From Undaria pinnatifida (Eukaryota > Sar > Phaeophyceae > Laminariales > Alariaceae): a DNA stretch of 64,000 nt. Below the pieces are notes generated by a model that made no database searches, was not told the origin of the DNA, and was given only the letters and a program-made list of their open reading frames with translations. Location: NCBI GenBank assembly GCA_012845835.1, contig JABAKD010000007.1:1223992-1287991 (forward strand), read 5' to 3'. The position numbers and the translations under genes are program-made. The stretch's first letter is position 1, and each line of letters opens with the position of its first letter. Shown in pieces: positions 46,163-57,513 of the stretch.

Positions 46163-46204
46163 GCGGCTTCCACGACAGCTTTCACGGATATGTTTGTATT
46201 GCAC

Positions 46205-46370
46205 ACTACTGTGCCTTTAGTAGAGCTTACCACTTTTTCGACAACATGGTTGACGCACACTGTGTACGAGACGAAGGGGGGTTCACCGTACATGTACAAT
46301 GGTTGTTGCGTTTTGCTGGGGTAGGGTTAGAGTTAGGGTATATATTATTTTAAGAGTGTGTCAACCATAT
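46205..46370 (+). repeat. R-TEL copy within the satellite
   Basis: GTAGAGCTTACCAC, ATGGTTGACGCACACTGTGT, ACGAGACGAAGGGGGGTTC and then GTAGGGTTAGAGTTAGGGTA match 5830-5960 in order. GAAGCTT units resume at about 46374. Confidence 0.65.
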
Positions 46371-46702
46371 GCCGGAAGCTTTCACAAAAGCTTTCGTGGC
46401 AGTAATTTTCTTTCACAGAAGCTATCGTGGAAGTTTCCATGGGATATGTTTTTGAAACTTTCCGAGGAAGAAAATTATTATGGATTATTTCTAGTTTATT
46501 TTTTACGTCCACGAAAGCTTCCGTGAAAGCTTCAGTGATAGCTTCCGTGGAAGCGAATTTAAGCAAATTTACTTCCACGAAAGCTTCCGTGAAAACTTCC
46601 GTGACAGCTTTCGTGAAACCTTCCGTGTGTAGAGAAAATTGGCATCCACGAAAGCTTCCGTGAAAGCTTCCGTGAAAGCTTCCGCAGAAGAAGAAAATTT
46701 AC
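46371..46702. repeat. 12-bp self-complementary satellite, block 2
   Basis: GAAAGCTTCCGT units with GAAAATTTACTTCC linkers. Confidence 0.75.
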
Positions 46703-46706
46703 TTCC

Positions 46707-46974
46707 GACCCAGGCTACGGTAGGGGGGTCCCCTTTTGGGCCTTTTATTTCAGTGGCTAGGGGTCACTCGCGCGAGTAACCCCTTTGTTCCTATGCAATC
46801 TTACGTTTTATTTTGTTTTACATTGACAAAATCAATGCGAAATGCAAAGGTGATCTAAGCTGCGGCAAACCAAGTTCCTAAACCATCTTCATCCGTAGGG
46901 TACAGATCTACTAGTGCGAGTGGCTCAAACACACCAGTGAAAATGGGGGTACCCCCCCTACCGTAGCCTAGGTC
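46707..46974 (+). mobile_element. MITE, 268 bp, with 4-bp target duplication TTCC
   Basis: Termini are GACCCAGGCTACGGTAGGGG and, in reverse complement, GACCTAGGCTACGGTAGGGG. TTCC flanks both sides (46703-46706 and 46975-46978). The interior is about 90% or more alike to 10993-11251 by eye. The difference near 46935-46946 (CAGTGAAAATGG) is an extra piece that lengthens the inverted repeat. Confidence 0.85.
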
Positions 46975-47170
46975 TTCCACGAAAACTTTCGTGAAACCCT
47001 CCGTGAGACCTTCCGTGAACGCTTCCATGAATCCTTCCGTGGAAGCTTCCGTGGAAGCAAATTTACTTCCACGAAAGCTTCCGTGGAAGTATCTTCCGTC
47101 GAATCTTCCACGAAAAACTTCCGTGGAAATTACTTCCACGGAAGCGTCCATGAAAGCTTTCATGAAGTTC
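46975..47170. repeat. 12-bp self-complementary satellite, block 3
   Basis: TTCCACGAAAACTTTCGTG and GGAAGCTTCCGTGGAAG units continue after the MITE. Confidence 0.75.
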
Positions 47171-48599
47171 CACCTAAAATGCAGATAGTAGTGCAGGTGG
47201 CCCTTTGTTTGTTGATTGTCTAGACACACACCTCAAACAAACTCGAAATTATGTAAAATATAGACTAGAGTAACAGCTCGCCTTGTCAAGTTTTTTTCGC
47301 TGTAAAATGTTGTTGCGGCAAAAGTCAAATTCCGCGGTAACAAGACATTAATTGTTACTCATCATGTAAAGGGATACCGCTATTATTGTGTTGTACTCTC
47401 AACACTTACTTAAGGCCGCAGGGGATCGCACAGGAATATTTTGAGTAGGAGCTTGTATGGAGGGATTTCACATACATATGAAATCAATTGAAAATACAGT
47501 ATGGCATCTGCAAACAAGATACTTATTTCGAAATTTTAGAAAAAATGCAGCGAAGATCCAATAATTAATACAGAGCTTTTCAGGTGTTTTTAGCCCTTTT
47601 TCGGACTCCTTAACTAACCACCCCTATGTTAGTGTCCCTCTGTATTTTCTCCTAATCCCTTAAACCCCGCATATTAGACAGTTTAACTCATCCGCCTGGT
47701 GAGCAGCAAGCGTTTGGTGAAAATAGTTTTTTATCGGCGTGATGTACATAATATTGTACATAATATTGTATTAAGCTCCCGCGCGTGAATTGAAATGTTT
47801 CAGCGATTTCGGTAGGGTTTTTTCGGTGTCGTCGCCGCTCGCAAGTTCGAACTCACGAAATCATCTCGCGAGTCACTTCTGGCTGCCTACGACTGTTGGC
47901 TGGTGCGCACGATGTCGTCATACACCCCACCAGGAGCGTCCCTCAATTTCGCGGGCCGTGGTTGCTTGTGGGGAGCTGTAGCTGCCTGCTAGTGAAGTGC
48001 ATAAATACGTTCTATCTGTTGGGGGTCGTATTTTTCTTGTTTCGTGTACACCCCAAATTTTGACCACAGCAGAGACTCAAAGTCGAGGTGTGGACCTCTC
48101 CTGAGAACAAGAGGGACACCGATCTGAAGAGACTCACAGGATCTATCTGTGGTTTAAGCCCCTTTTTCATGGGTCCGGGTCTGTGTTCCACGAACCAGCC
48201 GAAGCTCTAAACGCAGCGTGTTAACCTAGCCGTGTGTTTTACTGTTCCGATACAACATCTAGACATTAGAGTTACCGAAAAACCGGGGACCAGGGGACGC
48301 GTGGGTCTCCCCGTGGCCTTTACACTAATTCCGAAATGAATGGGAGAATAAAACTGATTATAACTCTGTCTGGCGGATTGTGATATTTGGTGGGTTGGTG
48401 CGGCGGAGGGCTTGTTTATTTTTCTTCGTCCCATTTATTATATCCTTGCACTACTCTCGCCCTCCCTCCCAGTACTAACTCAGATCCGGGGTCATATAGC
48501 GGGCTCTTCTCCCCCCTCCCCACTACGGTGCAAGTCTATATTCTTATCGCGAGAGTAATTCAGCATTTTCTTCCTTCGTCGACTCGAGACGAATGGTAT
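47171..48599. other. Non-coding, no gene recognised
   Basis: AT-rich first half. A tRNA B-box-like AGTTCGAACTT on the minus strand near 47845 has no matching A box. Open frames are short. Confidence 0.4.
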
Positions 48600-49052
48600 A
48601 CAAAACCGTCAGATTTATCCCCTCGAAAAGATTTATAGCTTACATGCACAAATTGCCCCCTTCCCCCCCCCCCCCCCCCCCCCCCTCCAAACCCGCTCGC
48701 TTTTGATCAAAACCAGGCCCCCACGTCCTTCAAAACTCCGCCCCACCCCCCTCACCGGTTATTCGACTCACAAGATTCACTTGATCAAAGGTTACATTTC
48801 CCTTCACAGCTGTCAGATTTTGTCCCCCTCAGAAACGGGTTTTATAGTTTCCGCGCACAGACTGACTAAAATCATCCTGTTGACCCTGATAGCTACACTG
48901 TAGTTGTAAGGGGAGTCGCCGACCTATATCCTTAATGAGGACACACAACTCGTAATACGCGTGATCGGAGTATCACACACAGCTTGCAAAGATGAGTTTC
49001 GACGAAATCTTCGATCTCACAGCTGGAGTGTATTTTCATTTTTTATAATATA
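48600..49052 (-). repeat. GTR copy, head plus one and a half modules
   Basis: Runs from CAAAACCGTCAGATTTATCC to CTCACAGCTGGAGTGTATT. It resembles 32485-32940 and 25660-26085 closely. Confidence 0.85.
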
Positions 49053-49444
49053 TACCACATCACCTCCTTTGCAATTGGTTGGGCATCAGCGAACTGGGTC
49101 CAACGCATGCCCGTAGTGTTTTAGGTGGAGTGAGGAGCGGTAGTAAAAATGAAGTACGCTGCTCGATAACCTGTTCCTGACCGTCGGTATACTGAACAAT
49201 CTTTGGGCCGCGTCTCCTCTGTATCAGGTGTGTGCGGAATTTTATTTGTCGTTTTCAAGCAAGCGGCTGCGTTGACATATACTACCTGGCTTGATGTAAA
49301 GGAAAGGGAAACCACTCAGCGATCATCTACTACACGCTAGGGCATGTTTTCATGAGCACCACTAACAAGAGCACCAGACATGGACGCGACCACAACATCT
49401 TCGACGACAGTGGGGAGAAAACAGGGCGTATAATCGTACACTAG
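49053..49444. other. Non-coding, no gene recognised
   Basis: No repeats or domains seen. Confidence 0.35.
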
Positions 49445-50240
49445 ATAATAACAATGTGAAACAGAAGTACAGACAGTTATGTTAACACTGCGGTAGACCA
49501 CACTACCAACCTATTACGCAGGCTATTTCGTGCCTCCGGCCGTTTGCATGATCGCCTGACAACTTCAACCAAACGAAGTAGCATAATATGCCTAACACAG
49601 TAAAGCCACCCTCGCGTTCAATAGTGGTGACATCGCATGCCCACGTCACCTCGCTTGGTGTAGTTGTAAGATATATCTCTGTCTTGGATTTGGCAACCTC
49701 AGAGCCCCACATCGGCAAGGCAAAAATCATAGGGGGAAAATCGTATACCAGGTATGTGAGACAATAATAGCTACACTGCTGTAGTTGAAAGGGGAGTCGC
49801 CGACCTATATCCTCAATGAGGACATACAACCCGTAATACGCGCGATCGGAGTATCACACACAGCTTGTAAAGATGAGTTTCGACAAAATATTCGATCTCA
49901 CAGCTGGAGGAGTGTATTTTAATTTTGATGATAATAATGTGAAAAGGAGATACAGGCAGATATGCTAAGATTGCGGTAAACAGCACTACTACCAACTTAC
50001 TACGTAAGGTATTCCGTACATACCGTCTGCATGATCGCCTCCCAGCATAGCGAAGCATGACTAACGAAGTAACGTAATTGAGCGCGTGTACACTAAGCGT
50101 TCCTTTCAAAACAATAACGATTCGCATTTCTCCCTGTCGTTCTCAATGAATGGCGGTGACATTGCATGACCACATCACCTCGCCTGTTGTTGTATTTGGC
50201 AATATGCATCGCTTTCATATAATAATTAGCGATGCCAGAA
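49445..50240 (+). repeat. Degenerate direct duplication enclosing a GTR head fragment
   Basis: 49445-49700 and 49925-50240 share GATAATAA-AATGTGAAA, AC-ACTACCAAC-TA-TACG, TGCATGATCGCCT, GGTGACAT-GCATG-CCAC and CACCTCGC. A reverse GTR head fragment lies between them at 49765-49930. Confidence 0.6.
49765..49930 (-). repeat. GTR head fragment
   Basis: TAGCTACACTGCTGTAGTTG through CTCACAGCTGGAGGAGTGTA. Confidence 0.8.
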
Positions 50241-50308
50241 AATAATGGTATCTACATGATTGTACTGTACGTACGTATCGATTGAAATATTCTGTCGTTC
50301 GATACATC

Positions 50309-51775
50309 ATGTACAAAAACAAATTATGAAGCTTTTAACACGTTGTTTACTACACCTAAGAACTGGGTTGCATACTACATGTAACATCAAACCTTCTAGA
50401 ATAATAAACATTACCAGGCGGGTGATATAAAGGGGTGTCTTCTTGCTGCAACCGTCAGATTCGTCCCCTTCAAGGGTTTTTAGTTTCCGAGCACATATGC
50501 TCGCCCCCCCGCCCCCCGCCCCCCGATCCCTCTTGTTTAAACGCACCACCTGAAAACAAAATCTGCCAGAGTAGTAAACACTACCAGCCAGCTGATATCA
50601 CCTCATTATCCATCTAGCCATCCACGCCGTAGCTCCAACTCATCTTCGCCCTCCGCCCCCCCCCCCCCCTCTTTTTGTTCCCCGCCTAGTTCGTTCAAAC
50701 GCCCCACTTACAATCGAAATCGGCCAGAGTAATAAACACTAATAAGCAATTGATATCAACTCATTATCTTTTTAGCCATCCATGACGTAGCTTTCACTAA
50801 TCCCCCCTCCCCCCCTCCAACGCCCCCTCCTTCCCCACACCCCGCACGATCGCCTAGACCCAGCACCGCGCGTATAGCAAGCCTCTACATATATATTATT
50901 AATACGCGCGATCGGAGGATAACACACAATGTTGCGAACATCAGTGTCTACCAAATCCTTGACTTTAAATTTATATATGACCTAAACCTCTTGAAAACCA
51001 CCCCCCCCCCCCCCCCCCCGCCTTTTTTTTCTTTTCTTTCCCTCGCTTCCTCTTGCTTAAACGCCCCACCTACTATCGAAATCCGCCAGAGTAATAAACA
51101 CTTCCACGCCCTGGATATCGCCTCGTTATCGTTTCAGAGCCGTCCATGCCGCTGCTGCAATTCCCACCCACCCCCGCCCCCAACGCCCCCTCCTTCCCCA
51201 CCACCCGCACCATCGCCTAGACCTAGCACCACGCGTATAGCAAACCCCTACATCTATGCGACTTAAAGCCCTCCCCCCTCACCCCCGGCCCCGCCCGCCA
51301 TATTCCCCCCCCCTCCCCCACAAGAAATATTTATAGCTTACATACACAAATTGCCCGCCCGTCCGCCCCGCCTCCCCCTTCCCCCCCCCCCCCCCTCCCC
51401 CCCTCCCGCCCCCTTTTGATCAAAATCAGCCCCCCACGTCCTTCAAAACTCCGCCCTCCCCTCACCGGATATTCGATTTACAGGATTCACTTGATAAACT
51501 GATGATTTTCCTTCCACAGCTGTCAGCTTTTGTCCCCCTCATAAACGGGTTTTATAGTTTCCGCGCACAGTCTATAGACTGCCTAACATCACCCTGTTGA
51601 CTCTGATAGCTACACTGTAGTTGCAAGGGGAGTCGCCGACCTATATCCTTAATGAGGACACGCACAACCCGTAATACGCGCGATCGGAGTATCACACACA
51701 GCTTGCAAAGATGAGTTTCGACAAAATATTCGATCTTACGGCTGGAGTGTATTTTGATTTTTTTTTAATATTATA
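50309..51775 (-). repeat. GTR copy, full length
   Basis: The distal end is ATGTACAAAAACAAATTATG and CTGGGTTGCATACTACATGT, then all poly-C modules, with the head terminus at about 51753. It pairs with 26099-27535 along its whole length except within the C tracts. Confidence 0.85.
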
Positions 51776-51789
51776 ATAGTATATATGAA

Positions 51790-51943
51790 AAAAATGAAAA
51801 AATACACTTCATTCAGCTGTGAGATCGACCAAAAAGGTTTTTGATTAAATATCAGCTTTGTTCGGAAGCTGTGTGCGTGATACTTCCTTCGCGCGTGTTA
51901 CGGGGTGCGGATACTCTCGTGAAGGATACAGGTAGGTATTTTA
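51790..51943 (+). repeat. Diverged GTR head (subfamily 2)
   Basis: The same variants as 36098-36345. It is cut off by the SINE-2 copy at about 51944. Confidence 0.7.
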
Positions 51944-51944
51944 T

Positions 51945-52251
51945 CGCCCCCGGTCGCCCCAGTGGCGTATCAGGTTATTCTCGAGCCTGGTATAGGTCAG
52001 CTTCGTGAGTTCGAGCTCCCCCGAGTGCATACTCGTATAAAATCGTGGGGACTTTTTCTTGTGTACAAATTGACTTGCGGAAAGCGAGAGAGCGTGATGA
52101 GTTAGCAACACTCGATTAAAAATTGACGAGCAGTGGGATGGTTGAACCTTGTGCGCGATAAAAAAAATTGAATGCAAGAACCGGGGGGGAGAAGGGACGG
52201 CACCTGACCACGGCTTGCCCAGAAGCTGGAAAGTAGAAGCGTGCAAAAAAA
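51945..52251 (+). mobile_element. SINE-2 copy, full length
   Basis: Head with A box GTGGCGTATCAGG (51962-51974) and B box AGTTCGAGCTCC (52008-52019), body GACTTGCGGAAAGCGAGAG, and 3' end GAAGCGTGCAAAAAAA. It is inserted next to, or into, a GTR head. Confidence 0.8.
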
Positions 52252-52261
52252 CTATATATAT

Positions 52262-53085
52262 ATATAATAAAAAATACACTCCTCCAGCTGTGAGATCGAA
52301 GGTTTTGTCGAAAGTCGTCTTTGCAAGCTGTGTGTGATACTCCGATCGCGCATATTTCTTGGTGTGTGGCCTCATCAAGGATATAGGTCAGCGGCTCCCC
52401 TTGGAACTACAGTGTATGTAGCTTGTACCAGGGTCAACAGGGTGACGTTAATCAATATGTGCGCGGAGACAATAAAGCCCGCTTTGTGGGGGACAAAATC
52501 TGACAGCTGTAGATAAAAGGAAATGAATCAGTTCATCAAGTAAGTATATATATATATATCCTGTAAGTCGTATAACTGGTGAGGGGAGGGCGGCGATTCT
52601 AAGGGCGTGGGAGCCGGGGGTTGAACAAGAGGGAGCCAGTCGGGGAGGGGGGTGGACTCAATCTGTGCGCGGAAACTATAAATCCATTGAGGGAACAAAT
52701 CTGACGGCTGTGGAAGGAATGCATCAGTTTATCATGCAAGTGTATCCTGCAGTTAGTCGTACAACCGGTGAGGGGAGGGCGGAGTGTTCAAAGGGGGGGG
52801 GGGGGGGGGGGGCATTTCCAACATCTTTAGCTTACGCATAAATGTATATTTGTAAGGAGCTTGCTATATGCCTGGTGCTAGGTCTATCTAGGCGATGGTG
52901 CGGGCGGTGGGGAAGGAGGGGGCGTTCGAGGGGGGAGAGGGGGATGTTAATTGGAGCTACGGGATGGATGGCTAGAAAGTTTAAGGTAATGATGAGGTGA
53001 TATCAACTGTCTGGTAGGTAGTTAGTAGTGTTTATTACTACTGTACTGGCAGATTTTGATTATAGGTGGGGCGGCGGGAGAGAGT
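52262..53085 (+). repeat. GTR copy
   Basis: Starts at AATACACTCCTCCAGCTGTG and has two B modules (CTGACAGCTGTAG and CTGACGGCTGTGG), a C module and a D module. G tracts are present at about 52793-52812. Confidence 0.85.
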
Positions 53086-53426
53086 ATATATAACGCCACC
53101 ACCAGGTGGTTCTTACTGTCATTTGTACGAGCAGACATCTGAGTGGTCCTCCTTCTTATAGATAGGTTCTGGTCCACCAGCATGACTGCGATAAAGTCCA
53201 TCCACACTTACTCTTCGAGTAAAGCTTCCGTATGGCTCACCTAATTAATGGCTATCATATCTGATTATATAGTCTATAGTCTATAGTCTATAGTTCGTAG
53301 TCTAGTCTATAATTGTCGTAAAATATATACTTCGACTATTTTTCAATGTTTAAATGACTGGCTACTAATAATACTGTGTGTGTGTTATCGCCAAATTGAA
53401 AACCCGTTGTTTCTACATAATACATA
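53086..53426. other. Non-coding; TAGTCTATAG palindrome run
   Basis: 53268-53310 is a tandem of TAGTCTATAG-like units. Confidence 0.45.
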
Positions 53427-54290
53427 CCCAACGACATATTTCTCCTTTTTTTTAAATACTTTTTCATGGTCTGGCTTTTGTTTTGTTGTGTTTCCGTACC
53501 CAATACGCAAGCACTTCACATTTTCCACCCTGATGAATTGCGACTGTTTGGTTTACTCTGCTTCAAAGTCAGTCGTCTGTGACAACATAATTCTGGTATA
53601 TCTCTAGTAGGGTGAATCAGCACGGACTCTGGGTGTGCTGATGTCGTCGGGTAGAAAGAACGGTTTAATGTCTAGACTAGCACCATATTAACGTCTTCAT
53701 TTTCGTCTAAGCCGTTCTTTATACTCAACGACATATTCTTTCCTTTTCTAGTATTTTTATGGTCTGACACTTTTTTGTGTGTTCTGGTACACAGCAGTAC
53801 GCTAGTGCTTCATTTGCTTTACCTTAATGAATTTCGACTGTTTGGTTTACTATGCTTCACAGTCAGTCGTCTGTGACCACATAATTTGTATCTCCTTAGT
53901 CTTAAGATGAATCAGCACGGACTCTGGGTGTAATGATTGATGTCGTTGGGCAGAAAGAACGGTTTAATGTGAAGACAACACACACATCGGTAAACCCGGA
54001 CTCTGGCGTGTACTGATTGATGTCGTTGGGCAGAAAAAACGGTTTAATGTAAAGATAAGACACACGTACACATACATCGGTAAACACAGAGTCCGTGCTG
54101 ATTCTTCATCCTAGACTAGAGATGGATATACAAATTAATAGGTGGTCACAGACCGTGAAACAGAGTAAAAACTAAACACAGCAGTCGCACTTAATCAAGG
54201 TAAATTTAAAGCAGGTGAAATCCCAGCGTACCGGGTACGAGAACAAAACAAAACAAGCCAGACCATAAAAAAGAGAAAAAAACAAACAAA
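53427..54290. repeat. Composite repeat: two direct units, one short unit and one inverted unit
   Basis: Direct units begin at 53427 and 53724 with CAACGACATATT and both hold GACTGTTTGGTTTACT, CAGTCAGTCGTCTGTGAC, GAATCAGCACGGACTCTGGG and ACGGTTTAATGT. A short unit of the last blocks lies at 53995-54055. 54080-54290 is the same series inverted (AGAGTCCGTGCTGATTCTTC first). Related sequence lies at 6700-6860. Confidence 0.65.
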
Positions 54291-54699
54291 AAAGCAAAAA
54301 AAGAAAACAAACGACCCAGGTAGGTGTGTTAGTTAGTTGTGAAGAATGTGATGCAAGATCGGAAAGGAAAAGGGCTGGAAAAAGAACAACGTACGTGATG
54401 AAGAGAAGCAGATACCCTTTGCACGGACTAAACAATACACACCGAGAAAATAACTGCTGATGCACGGACAAAGACAACACGAAGAATAGCAAGAAGATAT
54501 ACCGGCATAAGGCCAGTGGGGAGGGAAATAAAGGAGCAAATAAAATGAAATAATAAGGGGAAAAAAGGAAAGTACGACAGCAAGTCATTACCGCTGCTTT
54601 TGCGCTCCCCCTAATGAACTCAACGAAAACAAAGCAGAAACTACCTCTGCTGTAGAGGGTTCAGGGCCATTTTAGTAGCACACGCTCCACATATTAGTC
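54291..54699 (-). other. A-rich sequence, possibly 3'UTR of a LINE-1 relic
   Basis: Poly-purine on the plus strand (AAACAAACAAAAAAGCAAAA), adjacent to the LINE-1 relic on its 3' side. It resembles 1-280 in composition and position. Confidence 0.4.
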
Positions 54700-55660
54700 G
54701 AACTGTGGTACCTTGCCACACGTTCTACCATTTCGTTTCTGCATTATTCATCTACAGCGGTATCAGTACGGCCGCCGGCCCCCCTCCCGGCCCCCCGGTT
54801 TCCCTTGGTTGCTGCTCTTGGCGGCTTCTGCTGTGAGGCGTTGCCAGCTCTTCTCCGCCTCGTCCCCTGTACCATCTCGTCATGAAGTGGTCCGTCGCGT
54901 CGACGATCCCCCGGTGCCACAGTTCCCACTCTTTTTAGCCACCCTCGGCCACAACACAGCAGTCTCTACTCCGAATAGTAAAGGGAGCCTATCCGTGGGG
55001 ACCCCTCGGTTGCTTCAAACACTCTGATGTCGTCTATCAGACACTGGGCTCGATTATTTTCTGGTCGGTTTCGTTCCGGGTTCACCCCACTAGCGATGGA
55101 TTATTGTCCCGAACATCACGCGATGGATGAGTGGTTCATTGCTCGTCCGTTGTACGGTTGCTGCAAAGAGGAGGCGTCTTTTGCGGATAGTCGTCTCAAC
55201 GCCTCACATTGTGCCTTCTTGAGAGCCTTGGCGTACGACATGTATGTGGTGGTCGGTGCGCTGTCGGCGCTAAAAGTCCAGGATCTTTAGGTGGAGGTTG
55301 TGGTGTGCCGTTCGGAGTTTACCGAAGTGCTCCAGGCCGAGAGCCCAAGTCACACACCCGTACAGTATGGATCTCCATCACCTCGGTCTATAGTAGGCGC
55401 AACTTTAACATGAACAAGGCATCCTCCATATCGTACAGCTCGCGCTTGAAACGGTCGTAGCATGCCCACGCGAGTCGGATCCGTCGTTTGATCTCAGGTA
55501 TGATGCCCAGGTACAAAAACTGTATCGTCTGCATGTATATACCTCTGGCCCTCTGCTTCGACGACGAGCGGTGAGGTCCGGAGCACCTGGTTGAGTGTGC
55601 GCAGCAGCATCGTCTCCGTTTTCTTTCCGGACACGGTGAGTCCTGCTGCTTCGAAAACTA
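54700..55660 (-). pseudogene. LINE-1 relic, RT C-terminal half
   Basis: Aligns with main copy 915-1930: TGGTACCTTGC, GGTACCACTTGCCC/GGTGCCACAGTTCCC, ATCGTCCCGAACATCA/ATTGTCCCGAACATCA, CACACACCCGTACAG and CTGCTGCTTCGAA. Several stops and indels break the frame. It ends abruptly at the SINE-1 copy within CTGCTTCGAAAAC. Confidence 0.75.
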
Positions 55661-55950
55661 ACCTTATAACACTCTCCCTGAAACGGCGGGACGGGACAGG
55701 TCGGCCGGATATACGGGCGGAAGAGTCAATATCTGAGCGGTTTCATTTCCTAGGTATACCGGGGCAAGTATTTTTCAAGTTCGACATGGGGAAATTCTGA
55801 AATAGTTTGTTATTGTGTGGATGGTGGGAATTGAACCCACGAACCAAAAAACCAAGATCCTGCCGACGAAGCCATTAGTTAAGGTAATAGTGCGGTATAA
55901 GTCCGTTTGACTACTTGCAAAAGGTTAACCAATAGCTTAACAAAAATGAG
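55661..55950 (-). mobile_element. SINE-1 copy at the broken end of a LINE-1 relic
   Basis: The minus strand carries A-box-like TTAACTAATGG, B-box-like GGTTCAATTCC (55827-55837) in a perfect five-pair T-arm, then GTCGAACTTGAAAAATACTT, CCTAGGAAATGAAACC and GTGTTATAAGGTTAG at the 3' end. Confidence 0.75.
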
Positions 55951-56394
55951 CCCTATATAACATAACAGAAGCGTCTTGTTGAGTGGGCTAAACAGGCGGG
56001 CTCACGGAAAAATATGGCTATTGAATACTCAGTATTAATACCGGCAAATAAAGGCAAGGTACAGGCAGAGACCTTTTTAAGAGACCCCGAGATAAGGAAA
56101 AACGGTATACCATACATAACCTAAACATCTCACGGAGGGTATAATAAGTATGTACGACGTGAAAGACGAGATTGATTTTGTGTACGCCGACTGTTGTGGT
56201 GGCTGTCGTGGGGGTGTGAACAACACCACCATGAACGCACACAACTTACGGGAGCAAGCACGGTGGTGACCTCCACCTATTAAATACCAGGTAGGTCACG
56301 ACGTCACGACAGCAAGTTTTTCTTCGGCCATAAATCCCTCATCGAACCCCACATACATTAAAATTCTGTGGTAACGGACAGCGCCGGCAAGAAG
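55951..56394. other. Non-coding, no gene recognised
   Basis: No repeat or domain seen. Confidence 0.35.
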
Positions 56395-56565
56395 AGATCT
56401 CCAACATATCATGATCATCGTCATGATCATCATCATGATCATCACCATCCTCCTACTCATCATCGTAACGATGATGATGGTGATGATGATCTTCTTAGTC
56501 GCCACTATTGCCACGATCATCGTCATCGTCATTATCACCATCATCATCACCACCTGGGTCCATCC
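56395..56565. repeat. ATC/GAT trinucleotide-rich low complexity
   Basis: CATGATCATCGTCATGATC and related units. Met/Ile-rich and His/Asp-rich frames are artefacts. Confidence 0.85.
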
Positions 56566-56763
56566 TCAGGATGGAGCAGGATGGAGCTGACCTCTGTTGA
56601 CGAGTGACCACCACCAACACCAGCTCAACATTACCGCCGCTAATATTGTAGCACCAACACCAACACCAACACTACCGACACACCAACCATATCAACACCG
56701 CCACCATTTTAACCCTCAGAGCACTGCACCCCCTATGTTGGACACAAAACGCTTGGGATTAGA

Positions 56764-56832
56764 TCACTCACTCACTCACTCACTCACTCACTCACTCACT
56801 CACTCACTCACTCACTCACTCACTCACTCACT
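56764..56832 (+). repeat. CACT tetranucleotide microsatellite, about 17 units
   Basis: Perfect CACT units from about 56764 to 56832. Confidence 0.95.
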
Positions 56833-57164
56833 GCAGGAGTTAGTTTGAAAATATTTAAGTCGACCGAAACGCCCGGGCGGAAGCTGAATAAGAAGGAATG
56901 AATGCGTGCGTGTTCGGAAGAATGTCCGGAAGGGTCGCGGCTGTCCGAGCCGTGCTCTGTGTTCTCTCGTGCTTCAAAAACAGTCTGAAGAACGGTCTTT
57001 CGTGCATGGGCTCTGACCGTCAGCTGCTCACGCATGCACCCAATCGACGTGCGTACGAACACATATACACAGAGTTTTCTGAAAAATGGGAACGGAGCCT
57101 AAAATGAGAACGGACGGGTTTTTTTAGAAAGCAAACCAATTGTGTACAACTCAAAAAAAAAATA
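56833..57164. other. Non-coding, no gene recognised
   Basis: No known domain. Confidence 0.35.
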
Positions 57165-57236
57165 TATATATATAATATATATTATATATTATATATAATT
57201 ATAAATATATATTAATATATAATATATAATATGTAA
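57165..57236. repeat. AT-rich palindromic tract
   Basis: ATATATTATATATTATATAT-type sequence, about 70 bp. Confidence 0.85.
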
Positions 57237-57513
57237 CACGAATCGAGTCGTCATCGAGATAGAGCTTTTCGTGCGACAGCACACACCCTCGAGACTATAC
57301 TTCCACAATACTGTGCCCGCCTGCTCGAGTAACCACTACTACAATATTCTACTACACTATTAATAATACCGCCATTTACGATGCTACTGCTACCACTACT
57401 GCTACTGATGCTATCATACTCTTGATATTACGAGTAGCATACGCACACCCCGTGTTTTTTCCTGCGTGCGCGTAGTACCGCCGCTACCGGGGTCTTCATT
57501 TCAGAAATATTAT

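Noticed and set aside
47840-47880. Third tRNA-derived SINE from a B-box-like AGTTCGAACTT
   Set aside because: No A box at the right distance and no second copy in the window.
55820-55850. LTR-retrotransposon primer binding site (TGGTGGGAATTGAACCCACG)
   Set aside because: It resembles a tRNA 3' end complement, but it lies inside SINE-1 with A- and B-box spacing of a tRNA gene, and no LTR or gag-pol sequence is near.
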